From Hypericum androsaemum (taxonomy: Eukaryota > Streptophyta > Magnoliopsida > Malpighiales > Hypericaceae), in NCBI GenBank assembly GCA_963995505.1, contig OZ023183.1, positions 17,542,671 through 17,606,670 of the forward strand: a stretch of DNA of 64,000 nt, in the 5' to 3' direction. Both the position numbers and the translations under genes were made by a program. This document shows, one piece after another, positions 37,767 to 48,400 of the stretch (position 1 is the stretch's first letter; each line of letters starts with the position of its first letter). The notes beneath the pieces were generated by a model, which worked only from the letters and a program-made list of their open reading frames with translations, made no database searches and was not told the origin of the DNA.

Positions 37767-38175
37767 GTTGAAGATGAGAGGGGAAAGAAGAACCAAGAAT
37801 GAGAGATGAAAGAAATAAGTGCCTGTTGATGATTTCCTGAAGGGTCTTTATTATCCCTGATTTTCCATATACGAAATTTAATATTTGACCGTTGTGAATT
37901 AATGATAATTAAGAGGGAGGTTTTAGTGGGAAATTAAATTTTGAATCAGAGCATCGGACGTTAGAGATTTTAACAGCCTGTTTTTTCCTTCAAACAAGCT
38001 AATCTTTGTGTTTACGGTTCTAGAACCTGCAATTATTTTTCACGTCAAAGTTCTAATTGCTAACTAATTGCCTCCCACGAACTAAATTTTCAATTTCTTC
38101 CTTACCAAATCCAAACTCTAAATCTTATATTGTCAAAATCTATCTCATTACAAATGGCAAAACTTGCATGTTGAT

Positions 38176-38558
38176 GGGACCAAATTTGGACCAGGACCCT
38201 CTTTTCTAGGACTGTCTTGAAAAACGAACTATTTCATCATAACTGTTCGAACCACTTCTTCATAACTACGCGAACTACTTCTTCATAACTAGGCGAACCA
38301 TTATATCATAACTGACCAATCCAGGGCGTGTCGAACCATTGTATCATAACTGACAAACTCAGCGTCTGTTCCAGGGCGAACCATTCTATCATAACTGGGC
38401 AAACCATTCGAGACCGTTTCGGGTGAACCATTCCATCATAACTGGGCAAACCATTTCATCATAACTGAGCAACTCATTACATCATAACTGACCAACCCAG
38501 CGCGTATTCCAGGACGGTCGTGGAACATTTTACACGTCCAAGACCGAATCCGGTTCCC
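38176..38558. mobile_element. TIR-like repeat with internal minisatellite
   Basis: The left end gggaccaaatttgg is roughly mirrored by the right end ccgaatccggttccc. Between them (about 38220-38505) lie roughly ten diverged units of 25-30 bp with core cgaaccattntatcataact. No target duplication was recognised, so transposon origin is inferred. Confidence 0.45.
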
Positions 38559-40378
38559 AGGGAATCCAGCTGCACCAAAAATTTGGAAAGAAAAATGCTG
38601 CAGTCTATGTGATCTTATCTACCTCAATTCTGAATAAGTCGACCTAATGAATGTTCGAACATACAAAAATTCCACAATAGTGAGGAAAATAAGGTCTCTT
38701 CAAGTTTCATCATGTACCGATCAGCGCAATAGTTCTAGTACATGGGATCGCTCCTACGTTTGGAAAGTCGAGAGTTAGGGGCCGAATTAAGATTCAAATC
38801 GTATGAGACTTTTAAAAAGTAATAGAACTCTTCCAATAAAATTCAGATTCGTACTGCTAACTACTCCATGGAATCTCTTATGTACACTGCACCACTTTGC
38901 CTGAACTAAATCCAAAATCATCATCCAAGTTCTCCTTCCATAGTGGTCTTCTACAAGTTTGGCCTTTCCGCTAATGAAGATATGCAAATGCCAATATTTA
39001 CAATTTCTAAAATTTCTTCCGGGTTGGTAACAACCAGTAGCATCTATAACACTAAAACCACCTGCATCCTTTTCAACCCTCCAGCTACCTGGCCATCTTC
39101 CACAAGCCTGCATCGAAAGACATCGCACGTATCAGTCATCGTCTGGAGGAAGATCGACTCTCGAAAAAGTTCAATCATGTAACCCAAGAAGGTATACATT
39201 GCAGATAATCCTTCCAGTTATATACTATACAAGCAAGTGTTATAAATTAAAGCGTACAACTCCACAGTTGCATCAGGACTGCAATGCTAGCCAAACAGCA
39301 TATCGTAACAATTATTAGTCAGATCATGATTTATTCAGGACCTTTAAAGTTCACCTACTAATACTATGCCAGTGACTTCTTGTAGTTAATCTCAACAGTC
39401 GTAACAAAAGTGAAGAGCAACTTTAAAGACGATATCCACCAAAAAAACTCCTAGTCCTAAATTTCCGGCAATCCTAAATGCCCTGAAATCAATCCAGCCG
39501 ATAATGTGGCTTCAAATACGATTGCTTATGCCAGTCCACACGCTTTCCCCAGCTAATATAGATAAAGACACTTTTAAGGCATGCAAGAGATGTCAGTCTT
39601 CAGAGTCTAGCCAAGTACCAAAACTCCGTGCCCAGTATTAAGCTGGAAGCCCCCGAGTTTTGAGAATCCAGTTAAAATTGGATAACAGGTGCAAATACCA
39701 TTGTTTCAACTCCAAATGAGCTGCTGTCTCTACTCTCTATTTGTGCACATGTTAAAGTAGATTCAGAAATGCAGGTACTTCCAAGCCAAAAAACAACCAA
39801 TCGTGATTATTCCTGATAGAAAATCCCTCGACGGCATTGTTGAAGGAGATCTTCCACCATAGAGCTTTATCAAAAACCATGCAACAGTTGACAAGACAAA
39901 ACACCGAACACTGAAGTCCTAAGCCTGCACTAAGGTTAAGGATACGAAGAACCTTGCAGCTTTTTTAAAAAAGAACAGCAACATCCCAATTGAATGAGAA
40001 ACAGTTAGTGGTGGTACATTTTATTTCTTAAGATCACACCATCAAGTCTCCCTCCAGGACATTTAGCCGAAGTATATCATGCTTCTTGGACGAAGTTGAG
40101 CATATAATTATCCCATTCACAATCCTTTCTAATAAAATCAGACATCGGACATTTAGCAAAGAAAAGAAATCAGACCTCAGACTCCCTGCCATTACATGTA
40201 AAGCTAGAATCACAAGGTCAGATGGGCAATAAGCATTTCCTGTGCCGAAAAAATAACTCCGTAATACACTATCCCGTGCATCCAAACTCAAAAGGAAAGA
40301 CAAGCAAACATGAGAATGCTCATTGCCAAAATTCAATACCTGCATTTCCTAGGACAAGATGTCCACAGACGGAATTCT
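38559..40378. other. 3' flank of the repeat-protein gene
   Basis: On the minus strand a good splice donor (CAG|GTATTG at about 40338) lies 40 bases past the stop codon of the 40379-42115 gene. A plausible acceptor (GATGCAG|GCTTGTGG) is near 39110. This could be a 3' UTR intron. Otherwise no coding exon was recognised. Confidence 0.3.
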
Positions 40379-42115
40379 TCACTCCTTCCCCAGCACCATA
40401 TCCTTGCTTCGAGCAGCAGCGTCCTCTTTCCTGACCCAAACTGTCCCATTCCTTTCTCGCCCTCTCCGCTGATTGCTCCTTCCATTGCCCCGTCTATCAT
40501 TCCCATAGCTATAACCGCCCCCACCATGACCTCTACGATAGCCAGTTCTATCACCTCCTCGTCCCGCTCTTTCGTACTGCCAGTTACCGACCTCTGTTGT
40601 CCCACCACTCTCCACCCCGACATTAACAGCATCCTTAATCTGCAGCACATCCTCCAACAAATTCTCTTCAACTACATCCTTAATCTCTACCACATTCTCC
40701 ACCGTCTGGTCACTCTCCTCAATTCCTAAATTCTCCATGTCCAATTCCTTCTCCACCTTCACCATCCAATCTCTATGATGACTCATTTTACCTCTTCCCC
40801 GTCCCAGTCTTTCGTTCTGCCATTTAGTTATATTTCCACCACCATTGTGATCTCTTTGACGATAGCTCCTGCCATCCTCCCGTCCCTCATCATCCCTAAT
40901 AGAAAGTCCGACCTCTGCTTTGCGATTACTCTCCTCCACCCCTACATTCTCGCCAACCGCATCCTTAATCTCTACCACATCCTCCACCTTCTGATCGCTT
41001 ATCTCCGCCTCTACATTCTCAATCTCCAACACCTTCACCATCCTATCTCTATGATATCCCTTTCCACCTCTTCCTCTTCCCGCTCTTATGTTCTGCCCTT
41101 TGGTTCTATTTCTACCACCAGCGCGACCTCTATGACCATCCTCCTGCGCCCCATCCTGCCTAACAGATAGTTCACCCAATTCCCTCCTGATCTTTGCCGT
41201 CTGATCACTCTCCTCCACCCCTGCATTCTCCGCATCCAGAGTTTGATCATTCTCCTCTATGCCTACATTCTCAAAGCTCTCCACCTTCGCCGTCTGATCT
41301 CTATGTTTACCCACTCCACCTCCACGTCTCGCTTTTCCGTTCTTCCTAACATCCCTAACAGACAGCTTCCCCAACTCCTTCCTGACCTCCACCGCCAAAT
41401 TACTCTCATCCACCCCTACATTTTGTTTAACCACATCCAGAGACTGATCACGTCTTCCTCGTCCTCGTCCAATTCTTCGATTCTGCCGTTTGGCTCTATC
41501 GCCACCACCATTGTTGTAACCTCTATCATCCCTAACAGACAGTTCACCCGCCGTCCCGACCTTCACCCTCCGATCACTCTCCACCGCCACATTCTCAATC
41601 TCCAACTCCTTCCCTTTCGTCCGATCACTCCCCCCGACCCCGACCGCTACGATTCCAACTTTCACCCACTTCTCAACCGTCCGATTCCCCTCAAACCCCC
41701 TGAAACCGCCACCCTTCCTCTCGCCCCTAGGGTTTCCCTCCCCCTCACTTTCCACATCATCGCTCTTCTCCTTCTCCTTCTCCTTCTTCTTAACTTCCCT
41801 AGGTTTTCCCTCTCCCTCGTTCTTCCGCTTCCTCCACTTCTTTCTCTTCTTGGCTCCCCCTTCACCCGTCGCCGCCTCCGCGATCGCCTTACCCCGGGGA
41901 CACGTGTCGCCTCCTCCTCCTCCATCTGGAAGTGCAGTTTCCGGCGGTGGCTCCTCTTCTTCTTCTTCCTCCGGTTGTTGCAGTTTCTTCTGGTGGCGAT
42001 TGAGCTCTTGGGCCCTCTTCTTCTCCCATTGCTCCTGGAGCTGGGCAAGTGTCCTGTAGTTGGGAGGCAGGTTTTCCCCCTCCTCCTTTGTCTTCTCCTC
42101 CTCCATGCTTCCCAT
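40379..42115 (-). CDS. single-exon basic/acidic repeat protein with RGRG motifs, 578 aa
   Basis: I do not recognise a named family. The frame is open for 578 codons from an ATG (MGSMEEEK). Residues about 20-35 (PPNYRTLAQLQEQWEKK) look like a short folded helix. The next 100 residues are Lys/Glu-rich (KKRKKWRKRKNEGEGKPR). From about 190 on the protein is made of four to five diverged modules of roughly 85-95 residues. Each has an RxGRGRG patch, HRDxMVKV, acidic EIENVGVEESDQ-like blocks, ELGxLSVRD, and a Gly/Asn-rich link (NGGGNxTKxQN). It ends with RGG/GRG-rich sequence and VWVRKED. Low complexity and RGG patches suggest a disordered, possibly RNA-binding nuclear protein; that is inference. 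A 300-codon frame on the opposite strand is its shadow. Confidence 0.75.
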   Translation of the reverse strand: MGSMEEEKTKEEGENLPPNYRTLAQLQEQWEKKRAQELNRHQKKLQQPEEEEEEEPPPETALPDGGGGGDTCPRGKAIAEAATGEGGAKKRKKWRKRKNEGEGKPREVKKKEKEKEKSDDVESEGEGNPRGERKGGGFRGFEGNRTVEKWVKVGIVAVGVGGSDRTKGKELEIENVAVESDRRVKVGTAGELSVRDDRGYNNGGGDRAKRQNRRIGRGRGRRDQSLDVVKQNVGVDESNLAVEVRKELGKLSVRDVRKNGKARRGGGVGKHRDQTAKVESFENVGIEENDQTLDAENAGVEESDQTAKIRRELGELSVRQDGAQEDGHRGRAGGRNRTKGQNIRAGRGRGGKGYHRDRMVKVLEIENVEAEISDQKVEDVVEIKDAVGENVGVEESNRKAEVGLSIRDDEGREDGRSYRQRDHNGGGNITKWQNERLGRGRGKMSHHRDWMVKVEKELDMENLGIEESDQTVENVVEIKDVVEENLLEDVLQIKDAVNVGVESGGTTEVGNWQYERAGRGGDRTGYRRGHGGGGYSYGNDRRGNGRSNQRRGRERNGTVWVRKEDAAARSKDMVLGKE

Positions 42116-42216
42116 TTGTTCCTCTCTCTTTTTTTTCTCGGATAATAATAACTAGATGAAGTAGGACCACATCCCCATTCTTGTTCTCTATATTTGGCTG
42201 AGATTACTTTTTCCAT

Positions 42217-42780
42217 TTTAAAAGGCTATATATCTCCTGATATGTGCAGGCGGTTACAACTAATTTTGGTTGGCTTACAATTTGATCCTATAAATGAGTT
42301 CTGAACTTAGCTTGAGGTTTGATCAATCCTACCAAACACCTCTAATCAAAGTTACATTAGCATTTAATAAACAGAAGAAAGTTTGAATAGTATTAAATAT
42401 TTGTTGAAAAAAAATTGGACATGTCCAACTCCATCCAATAAATATCTAAATACAAAAAAATAATGAAAACATAATTGTGTAACTATTGGAGTAAAAAATA
42501 AGAGTACTAAATATTTGTTTGTAAATCCTGGTGTTTGGTAAAATAGACTATGGGGACCCCATAGTTTGTCTTCTGATTTTTTTAATCCCTGTAAATTGGT
42601 TAAAATTATAATTTTGGGTCCCTCGCTGATGTCATCGATCATTTGTATCAAGGAAATGAGTTATATACCCTTCAAACAATTGAAAAATTACATCTATTTC
42701 CTCCTCATCATCGTCGTCTCTCGTCGGAATCACCCTCGCTGGCTTTGGACCCACCCTTCCCCCTTCAACAACGGCGACCA
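42217..42780. other. upstream flank of the repeat-protein gene, AT-rich
   Basis: Should contain the promoter of the minus-strand gene ending at 42115. No TATA box could be fixed. A short palindrome (actatggggaccccatagt) lies at about 42547-42565. Confidence 0.35.
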
Positions 42781-42839
42781 CATGGATCTGCCCTTCCCCT
42801 CCGTCGTTCATGACGAGATCATTCCGGCGAGTAAACGCC

Positions 42840-42896
42840 GTCCTCGAGGTCACCACCCCGGATCAGGCCAAGATTGTCGAGGAAGCCGGCGCCTGC
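42840..42896 (+). pseudogene. PDX1 (pyridoxal 5'-phosphate synthase) gene fragment
   Basis: Nineteen codons read VLEVTTPDQAKIVEEAGAC. This closely matches the N-terminal barrel segment of plant PDX1 (VIMDVVNAEQARIAEEAGAC). No other PDX1 sequence surrounds it, and the frame leaves the similarity right after the Cys. It sits in a GC-rich island of about 170 bp inside AT-rich repeat DNA, so it looks like a captured or broken copy, not a gene. Confidence 0.5.
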
Positions 42897-42949
42897 CTCC
42901 TAGTCTCCGACCCCCCACCAGCCCCTCCGCTGTGTGCCCATTAATATTT

Positions 42950-44095
42950 TGGGGATTAAGAGAAGGAAAGGGGATTGAGAGAGGGGAGGGTGGAAAGGGG
43001 ACGATTCCTATTAGGGGGTATTTATTGGAAAAATATAAAATAACTAGAAATTAATTAGGTAATTTACCATATTACATGTCAGTTTTAAACTAATCCCACT
43101 CGGTCGTCACGTGTCTGCCACGTCGGCTCAAAAATAAAATCGTTTCGAGCATGTTTGGATGGGCATTTGCCCTGGACCTATCCGAAAAATTGTTGGTAAA
43201 CTTCATGGACGAAATTACCAATTTAAACCACAGTGTACTAAAAATAAAATAAAAAAATAAAACTACAAGGTACTAAAGTATATTTTTCCTTATTTATATT
43301 GGTGTAGAGTGTGGTTACGTGGATTGAGAGGGTTATGTACTATGATTGTATTGCTTATGTTCTGCTCATAAAAGTTAATGTGATTTGAGATTATGTTAGT
43401 TCTGTCAGAAGTATGTAGATTCTATTAAAGATATTAATAGGTATTTGGACCCTACAACGGTGTGACACTAATACGCCAAAACTTTATTATTAAGATAATA
43501 TGATAATCCTGATAATGACAGGGGTTACATGTCAGGACCTTATCATTGAGGTGAATCAATGACATAATCGCATTAGGAGAGCTCCATTCTGTCATCATTC
43601 ATCATGAGTAATTGCATAAGGGAGCCTTTTGTTGTCATGTTGCATAACATAGCATAAAATGTTCGTTTCTTGTTCATGTTTAGTGATTGCGTGATGTTAA
43701 GTTTCTAAGTTATGAAGTAGATGAAGTGGGTAGTTGATATGTTTGAAAGATAATTTGTTATGTTTGTATTATTTTGTTGTTTGAATCTGTGTTAAAGATG
43801 ATGTTTAAACTATGAATCATACTGAAAATGCTTGGGTCTCGCCTCGAGTTAGAGGTACAAAAAACTTACATAGTAATAAAATTCAACCAAATTTGTAACG
43901 TAGTTTTTTAGGAACATTGAAGACTTTTTGGGATTGTGCTTAAGAATAAAAATATAGGTTTCCATGGTCCTTATTTGACAATAGAATCGAACCTTGTGCA
44001 ATTTCTAGTTGTGTAATGGTTGCATCGATTCCCTATCATGACATGTAAAGAAAAAAATTAAAATAAATATATTTTAATGTTAATTGCGATTTCTA
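42950..44095. other. AT-rich intergenic DNA with a degenerate MITE end
   Basis: At about 43220-43288 two copies of a ctaca(a)ggtactaaagta-like motif occur before a T-rich end. They resemble the right terminus of the foldback family at 44105. No gene found. Confidence 0.4.
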
Positions 44096-44104
44096 ATTAA
44101 ATTT

Positions 44105-45004
44105 GGGAAAAGTCAACTTTAGTACCCTGTACTATCGCCCAAAATCACTTTAGTACCCTGTGGTAAAAAACCGACCAATCGAGTCATACTTATTCTAATT
44201 AACATCAAAAAGGGCCTCGGGCAGCTGCCCGGAGCTGTCCAGACCCGCCCGAACCCTGCCCGAGCTACGTGACCAGCCACGTCACCAAAACTTGATGACG
44301 TGGTGCCACGTGGACATCCATCTTCTTCCCTCTCCTCCTCTCCTCCTCCTCTTCTCCTCCTCCTCCTCCTCCTCCTCCTCCTCCGCCTCCTCCTCCTCCT
44401 CCTCCTCCTCCGCCTCCTCGTCCTCGTCCTCGTCCTCGTCCCCCTCCTCCTCCTCCGCCTCCTCCTCCACTTCGTCCTCCTCCTCCTCCTCCTCCTCCAC
44501 TTCGTCCTCCTCTTCCTCCTCCACTTCGTCCTCCTCCTCCACTTCGTCCTCCTCCTCCACTTCGTCCTCCTCCTCCTCCTCCTCCTCCTCGTCCTCCTCC
44601 TCGTCCTCCTCCTCCTCGTCCTCCTCCTCCTCCACTTCGTCGTCCTCCTCCTCCTCCACTTCATCCTCCTCCTCCTCCTCCTCCGCCTCCGCCTCCTCCT
44701 CCTCCTCCTCCTCGTCCTCGTCCTCCTCGTCCTCCGCCTCGTCCTCCTCCTCCTCCGCCTCGTCCTCCTCTTCGTCCTCCTCCTCCTTGTCCTCCTCCTC
44801 CTCCTCCACGTGGCGCCACGTCATCAAGTTTTGGTGACGTGGCTGGCCACGTAGCCCGGGCAGGGTCCGGGCAGCTCCGGGCAGCTGCCCGAGGCCCTTT
44901 TTGATGTTAATTGGAATAAGTATGACTCGATTGGTCGGTTTTTTACCACAGGGTACTAAAGTAATTTTGGGCGATACCACAGGGTACTAAAGTAGACTTT
45001 TCCC
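44105..45004. mobile_element. MULE-type foldback element carrying a CCT-rich array (copy A), 9-bp TSD
   Basis: A 900-bp element with arms of about 200 bp (44105-44313 and 44808-45004) that are inverted copies, starting gggaaaagtc and ending gacttttccc. The exact 9-bp direct repeat attaaattt flanks it at 44096-44104 and 45005-45013. The arms contain gggcagctgcccg and several cacgtgg cores. The centre is a CCT-rich microsatellite. No transposase. Confidence 0.93.
44325..44807 (+). repeat. CCT/CTC trinucleotide array in copy A
   Basis: About 480 bp of (cct)n with interspersed tcg, ccg and acttcg triplets, giving higher-order units such as cctccacttcgtcctcctc. Because it is a trinucleotide array, all frames are open, producing false poly-Ser, poly-Leu, poly-Arg and poly-Glu ORFs. 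Confidence 0.95.
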
Positions 45005-45013
45005 ATTAAATTT

Positions 45014-45556
45014 TGAACGACTCTTAAAGGTCTTCCCAATTGTGATTTTATCGGAGTATTATCATACTCGCAAAAAATTGGGAGTAGTATCATTTATTGA
45101 ATTTATAATTAGATGTCCTCTATTTTTTGTACCACGTGTTAATTTGGTGGGAACAAAACAAAATTTTCTTAACTGTGTTACTAATAACTTAAACTCAAAA
45201 TCTTTTATTTAAATTATAGTAACACTTTCAATGAATATGTCTCTATTTTGAGAAAAGTCAACAATCATGAGGGTATCTCACTTACCGAAAATAGCCAAGT
45301 TGTGAAGAAGAAGGAAGGTAATAAAAAAACCAAATAAATATTGTAAAAGAATAACTGTCATTAATTTCGAATACAATCGTAGGGGGTAAGATTACATTTT
45401 ACTTATTTACCGTGATCTTTTGGGCATAGAGAGTCTACCATTAATTTAAAATACAATTGTGGCTATATAATATAGTAACTAAGACTGCTACAGATTTTTT
45501 AAAAATAAATATTACACCATGCTAGAGTTTGAAATCTAAATCTCTATAATTCCCTA
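45014..45556. other. AT-rich spacer between the two foldback elements
   Basis: No gene or repeat recognised. Confidence 0.5.
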
Positions 45557-45565
45557 TAATTTTTA

Positions 45566-46293
45566 GGGAAAAGTTTACTTTAGTACCCTGTGGTATCGCC
45601 CAAAATCACTTTAGTATCCTGTGGTAAAAAACCGATCAATCGAGTCATACTTATTCCAATTAACATCAAAAAGGTCCTCGGGCAGCTGCCCAGACCTGCC
45701 CGAACCTACCCGAACCCTGCCTGAACTACGTGGCCAGCCACGTCACCAAATTTTGATGACGTGGCGCCACGTGGACATCCATCTCCTTCCCTCCTCCTCC
45801 TCCTCCCCTCCTCCTCCTCCTCCTCCGCGTCCTCCTCCTCCTCCTCCTCCTCCGTGTCCTCCTCCTCCTCTCCGCGTCCTCCTCCTCCTTCGCGTCCTCC
45901 TCCTCCTCCTCTCCGCGTCCTCCTCCTCCTCCGCGTCCTCCTCCTCCTCCTCCTCCTCCTCCACCTCTCCGCGTCCTCCTCCTCCTCCTCCGCGTCCTCC
46001 TCCTCCTCCTCTCCGCGTCCTCCTCCTCCTCCTCCTCCCCGTGTCCTCCTCCTCCTCCCCGCGTCCTCCTCCTCCTCCTCCTCTCCACGTGGCGCCACGT
46101 CATCAAAATTTGGTGACGTGGCTGGCCACTTAGTTCGGGCAAGGTTCGGGTAGGTTCAGGCAGGTCCGGGCAGCTGCCCGAGGACCTTTTTGATGTTAAT
46201 TGGAATAAGTATGACTCGATTGATCGGTTTTTTACCACAGGGTACTAAAGTAATTTTGGGCGATACCACAGGGTACTAAAGTGGACTTTTTTC
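45566..46293. mobile_element. MULE-type foldback element carrying a CCT-rich array (copy B), 9-bp TSD
   Basis: A 728-bp element with the same ends and arms as the copy at 44105-45004. The exact 9-bp repeat taattttta flanks it at 45557-45565 and 46294-46302. Its different target duplication shows a separate insertion, not a local duplication with flanks. The array at about 45781-46083 is on the same strand as in copy A. Confidence 0.93.
45785..46083 (+). repeat. CCT/CTC trinucleotide array in copy B
   Basis: About 300 bp with higher-order units of the type cctctccgcgtcctcctcc. These differ from the acttcg-containing units of copy A, so the arrays have diverged or expanded independently. Confidence 0.95.
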
Positions 46294-46900
46294 TAATTTT
46301 TATAATATTAGGCTATATACTATTTGGCAAAACTATACATTAAAATTGAATCTCATAGATTAAGTATAAATTCTCAATCATGAACTAATTAAATTCACGA
46401 ACCAATTTACGCAAACTTCTCATTGCTAGCAAGTGTTACATGAAAATAAAAATAATAAAAATTCGCAAGCTACTTTTATGCTTGGAATCACGCAGTATAA
46501 ACCCAACATATGATTAAACGGAGTCGCGTGAGGATAATAATGGATAAGAGATCAATTTTTTCATGTGAATGTAGATCTTTAACCAAAAATCTTAAAACTA
46601 TGAGTTGTTGGATTATCAACGTGTATGAACAAATCAACCACACTTGTAATTAATGATGTGATAATTTCAATATGTCTCTCAATCGAGACCCATCGAGTCA
46701 AAATTTGCACGGACTTTGACTTCGTCAACGTGCGATAAAAATGAGAGTCGTGCAGGAACAACAATAGGCGCGAGATCAACCCGATCTGATACTATGTAAG
46801 AATTTTCTTATCCATTACTTTAAGATTTTGGATATGATAAAAAAGTTTAACACAGAGAGTTCTTTTTTTACTTTTTAGAGTTAATATCTACTTCTTCGTA
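46294..46900. other. AT-rich DNA with a dispersed repeat
   Basis: The segment at about 46650-46795 (containing actttgacttcg and aacccgatctgatac) is related, same strand, to 58390-58520 downstream of EXO70. Function unknown. Confidence 0.4.
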
Positions 46901-46910
46901 AAACACATAG

Positions 46911-47059
46911 GATATCCTCCACCGGATTATCCAAGTGTTGGATACGGTGGTCCTCCTCATCGGATAATTACGCATAACATGCACCTCAGCCTGAGGCAAT
47001 TTATGTGCAACAGCCACCTCCTCAGCCCAAAGCAACCATACTGGTTGCTTGGCAACTTG
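46911..47059 (+). pseudogene. proline-rich exon-like fragment
   Basis: A segment bounded by splice-like signals (acatag before it, gtacgt after it) encodes YPPPDYPSVGYGGPP in one frame and PQPEAIYVQQPPPQPK in another. A single family-like proline-rich reading would need a frameshift. Such PGYP-type repeats occur in several plant cell-surface and CYSTM-type proteins. No neighbouring exons found. Confidence 0.35.
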
Positions 47060-47097
47060 GTACGTATTAATATTATCTGCTCTCTCGTGTAGTACTG

Positions 47098-48400
47098 ATG
47101 TGTTTATAAAATACGCATTAAAAACATAGGATTTAAAGTCATTTTTGCACTTTTATCTTTAGTTTAGTATCATTTTAGTGAACAATTGAGTTTCGGGTGA
47201 CTAATGGGTTCTTTGTGCTAAATTGTAGGAAAAGGAGGCAAATTTGGAAAGAAATTATACTTGAAGAAGGAGTCCAGCAGGAATAGCTGACTTGGAAGGA
47301 CATTTTGGTCGATTTCAGAGCTGAATTAGAGGACGCCTATTAGAAATACAATTGAAGATATTTCTTTCCTCTTTCCGCGGATATAAAGAACGCCTAAATC
47401 GGAGATCGGAAGAGGAAGTTACTACCAAAATACTGAAGACTAATTTGACAGATTTTATTGACGAATATTTTGGTCAAAATTGTAAATTCAGTTTTCTGCA
47501 TCGGATGACTCTTGGACGACCCTTGGAGGTTTTCAGAGTTAGGAGGACTTATACATAACCCTCTAGACTTATTTTAGACAAAAAATTTCAATCAAGAGAA
47601 CAAAAACCTTATTTTGATTTGCCTTTGTCATGACTACGAGGAATTAACCCTCTAGGTTGATTTGAGGGAGGAGACCCAGGTTTTGGCTGTGAGGATCTTG
47701 ATTTTATTAATCCATCTCAGTAGTATTTACTTATTTCCTTGTGCTTATTATTGTTCTTGAATGGTTTGCGTTTGTGAATTTATTATTGAACAGATTTGCC
47801 TTCGATTCTTGATTAGCAGTTGCAGTTAGGAATTGAACTAGGAACAAAGTTAATTCAGCGAGGAACAGTCGTTACCAAACTAATTAACTAGGAATAAGTA
47901 AGGATAGTTTGTAGATACCAAAGTTTTGAGTATAATCGCTAAGAATAGGAACATCTGTTCTTAATGCTATTATCTTATAGAGTAGAAATTGGTTGATATT
48001 CTATCTAATATGTGATAAACAACTAGTTAGGCGGTCGTTTGGCTAGTTGATTGTTGGATGTTTGTGGTCTCTTTGCGGTTGCGGGAGATTTACACCTACT
48101 TGCTACATGTGTTAGATTATCTTTTGTGATCTAGTGATCAACCAACTTGTCGTGGTACTCCGATCTCAAATCTACTACTTTCTCTCATTGATTTTTACTC
48201 TTACATCTCTCTTTTGTGTTTTGTTGATTTCGTTTGATCTACGATCCCACAAAACTCCCATTTTAGTTTTTTTGTTTTCTTGGTTAGATTAATTGAATAT
48301 CTTTTCTTCTTGGATCTGACTCGATATTTCTACTTTCTTATTACAAACTAGTGAGCCGTGAATATCAATTTATTTTGAGCACGCTCGTCAAGTACTCACA
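47098..48400 (+). mobile_element. LTR-like remnant of a Ty3-type retrotransposon
   Basis: The block starts tgatgtgtttataaaatacg and continues with AT-rich LTR-like text. It ends with gtgagccgtgaatatcaat and an agcacgctcgtcaag stretch, resembling the LTR/PBS junction region of plant Ty3 elements. No coding domains are present and no target duplication was found. Confidence 0.4.

Noticed and set aside
37438..37802. Proline-rich and Ser/Ala-rich plus-strand ORFs
   Set aside because: Antisense of the NAT Gly-rich first exon, which is supported by the in-frame splice join to a full NAT protein.
38787..39128. 113-codon minus-strand ORF
   Set aside because: No recognised domain. A splice-like acceptor inside it suggests at most a 3' UTR exon of the upstream minus-strand gene.
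41243..42145. 300-codon plus-strand ORF
   Set aside because: Antisense shadow of the 578-aa minus-strand protein; its Leu/Pro/Ser bias mirrors the Lys/Glu/Arg codons of the other strand.
42566..43054. 162-codon plus-strand ORF
   Set aside because: Starts in AT-rich repeat DNA and has no conserved domain; only the PDX1-like 19 codons are recognisable.
44119..44980. Long ORFs on both strands encoding poly-Ser, poly-Leu, poly-Arg and poly-Glu
   Set aside because: They are six-frame readings of the CCT array inside a transposable element, with no start context, splice structure or conservation.
45621..46238. Similar low-complexity ORFs, including two identical N-termini on opposite strands
   Set aside because: The identical starts come from the inverted arms of the foldback element; the rest is the trinucleotide array.
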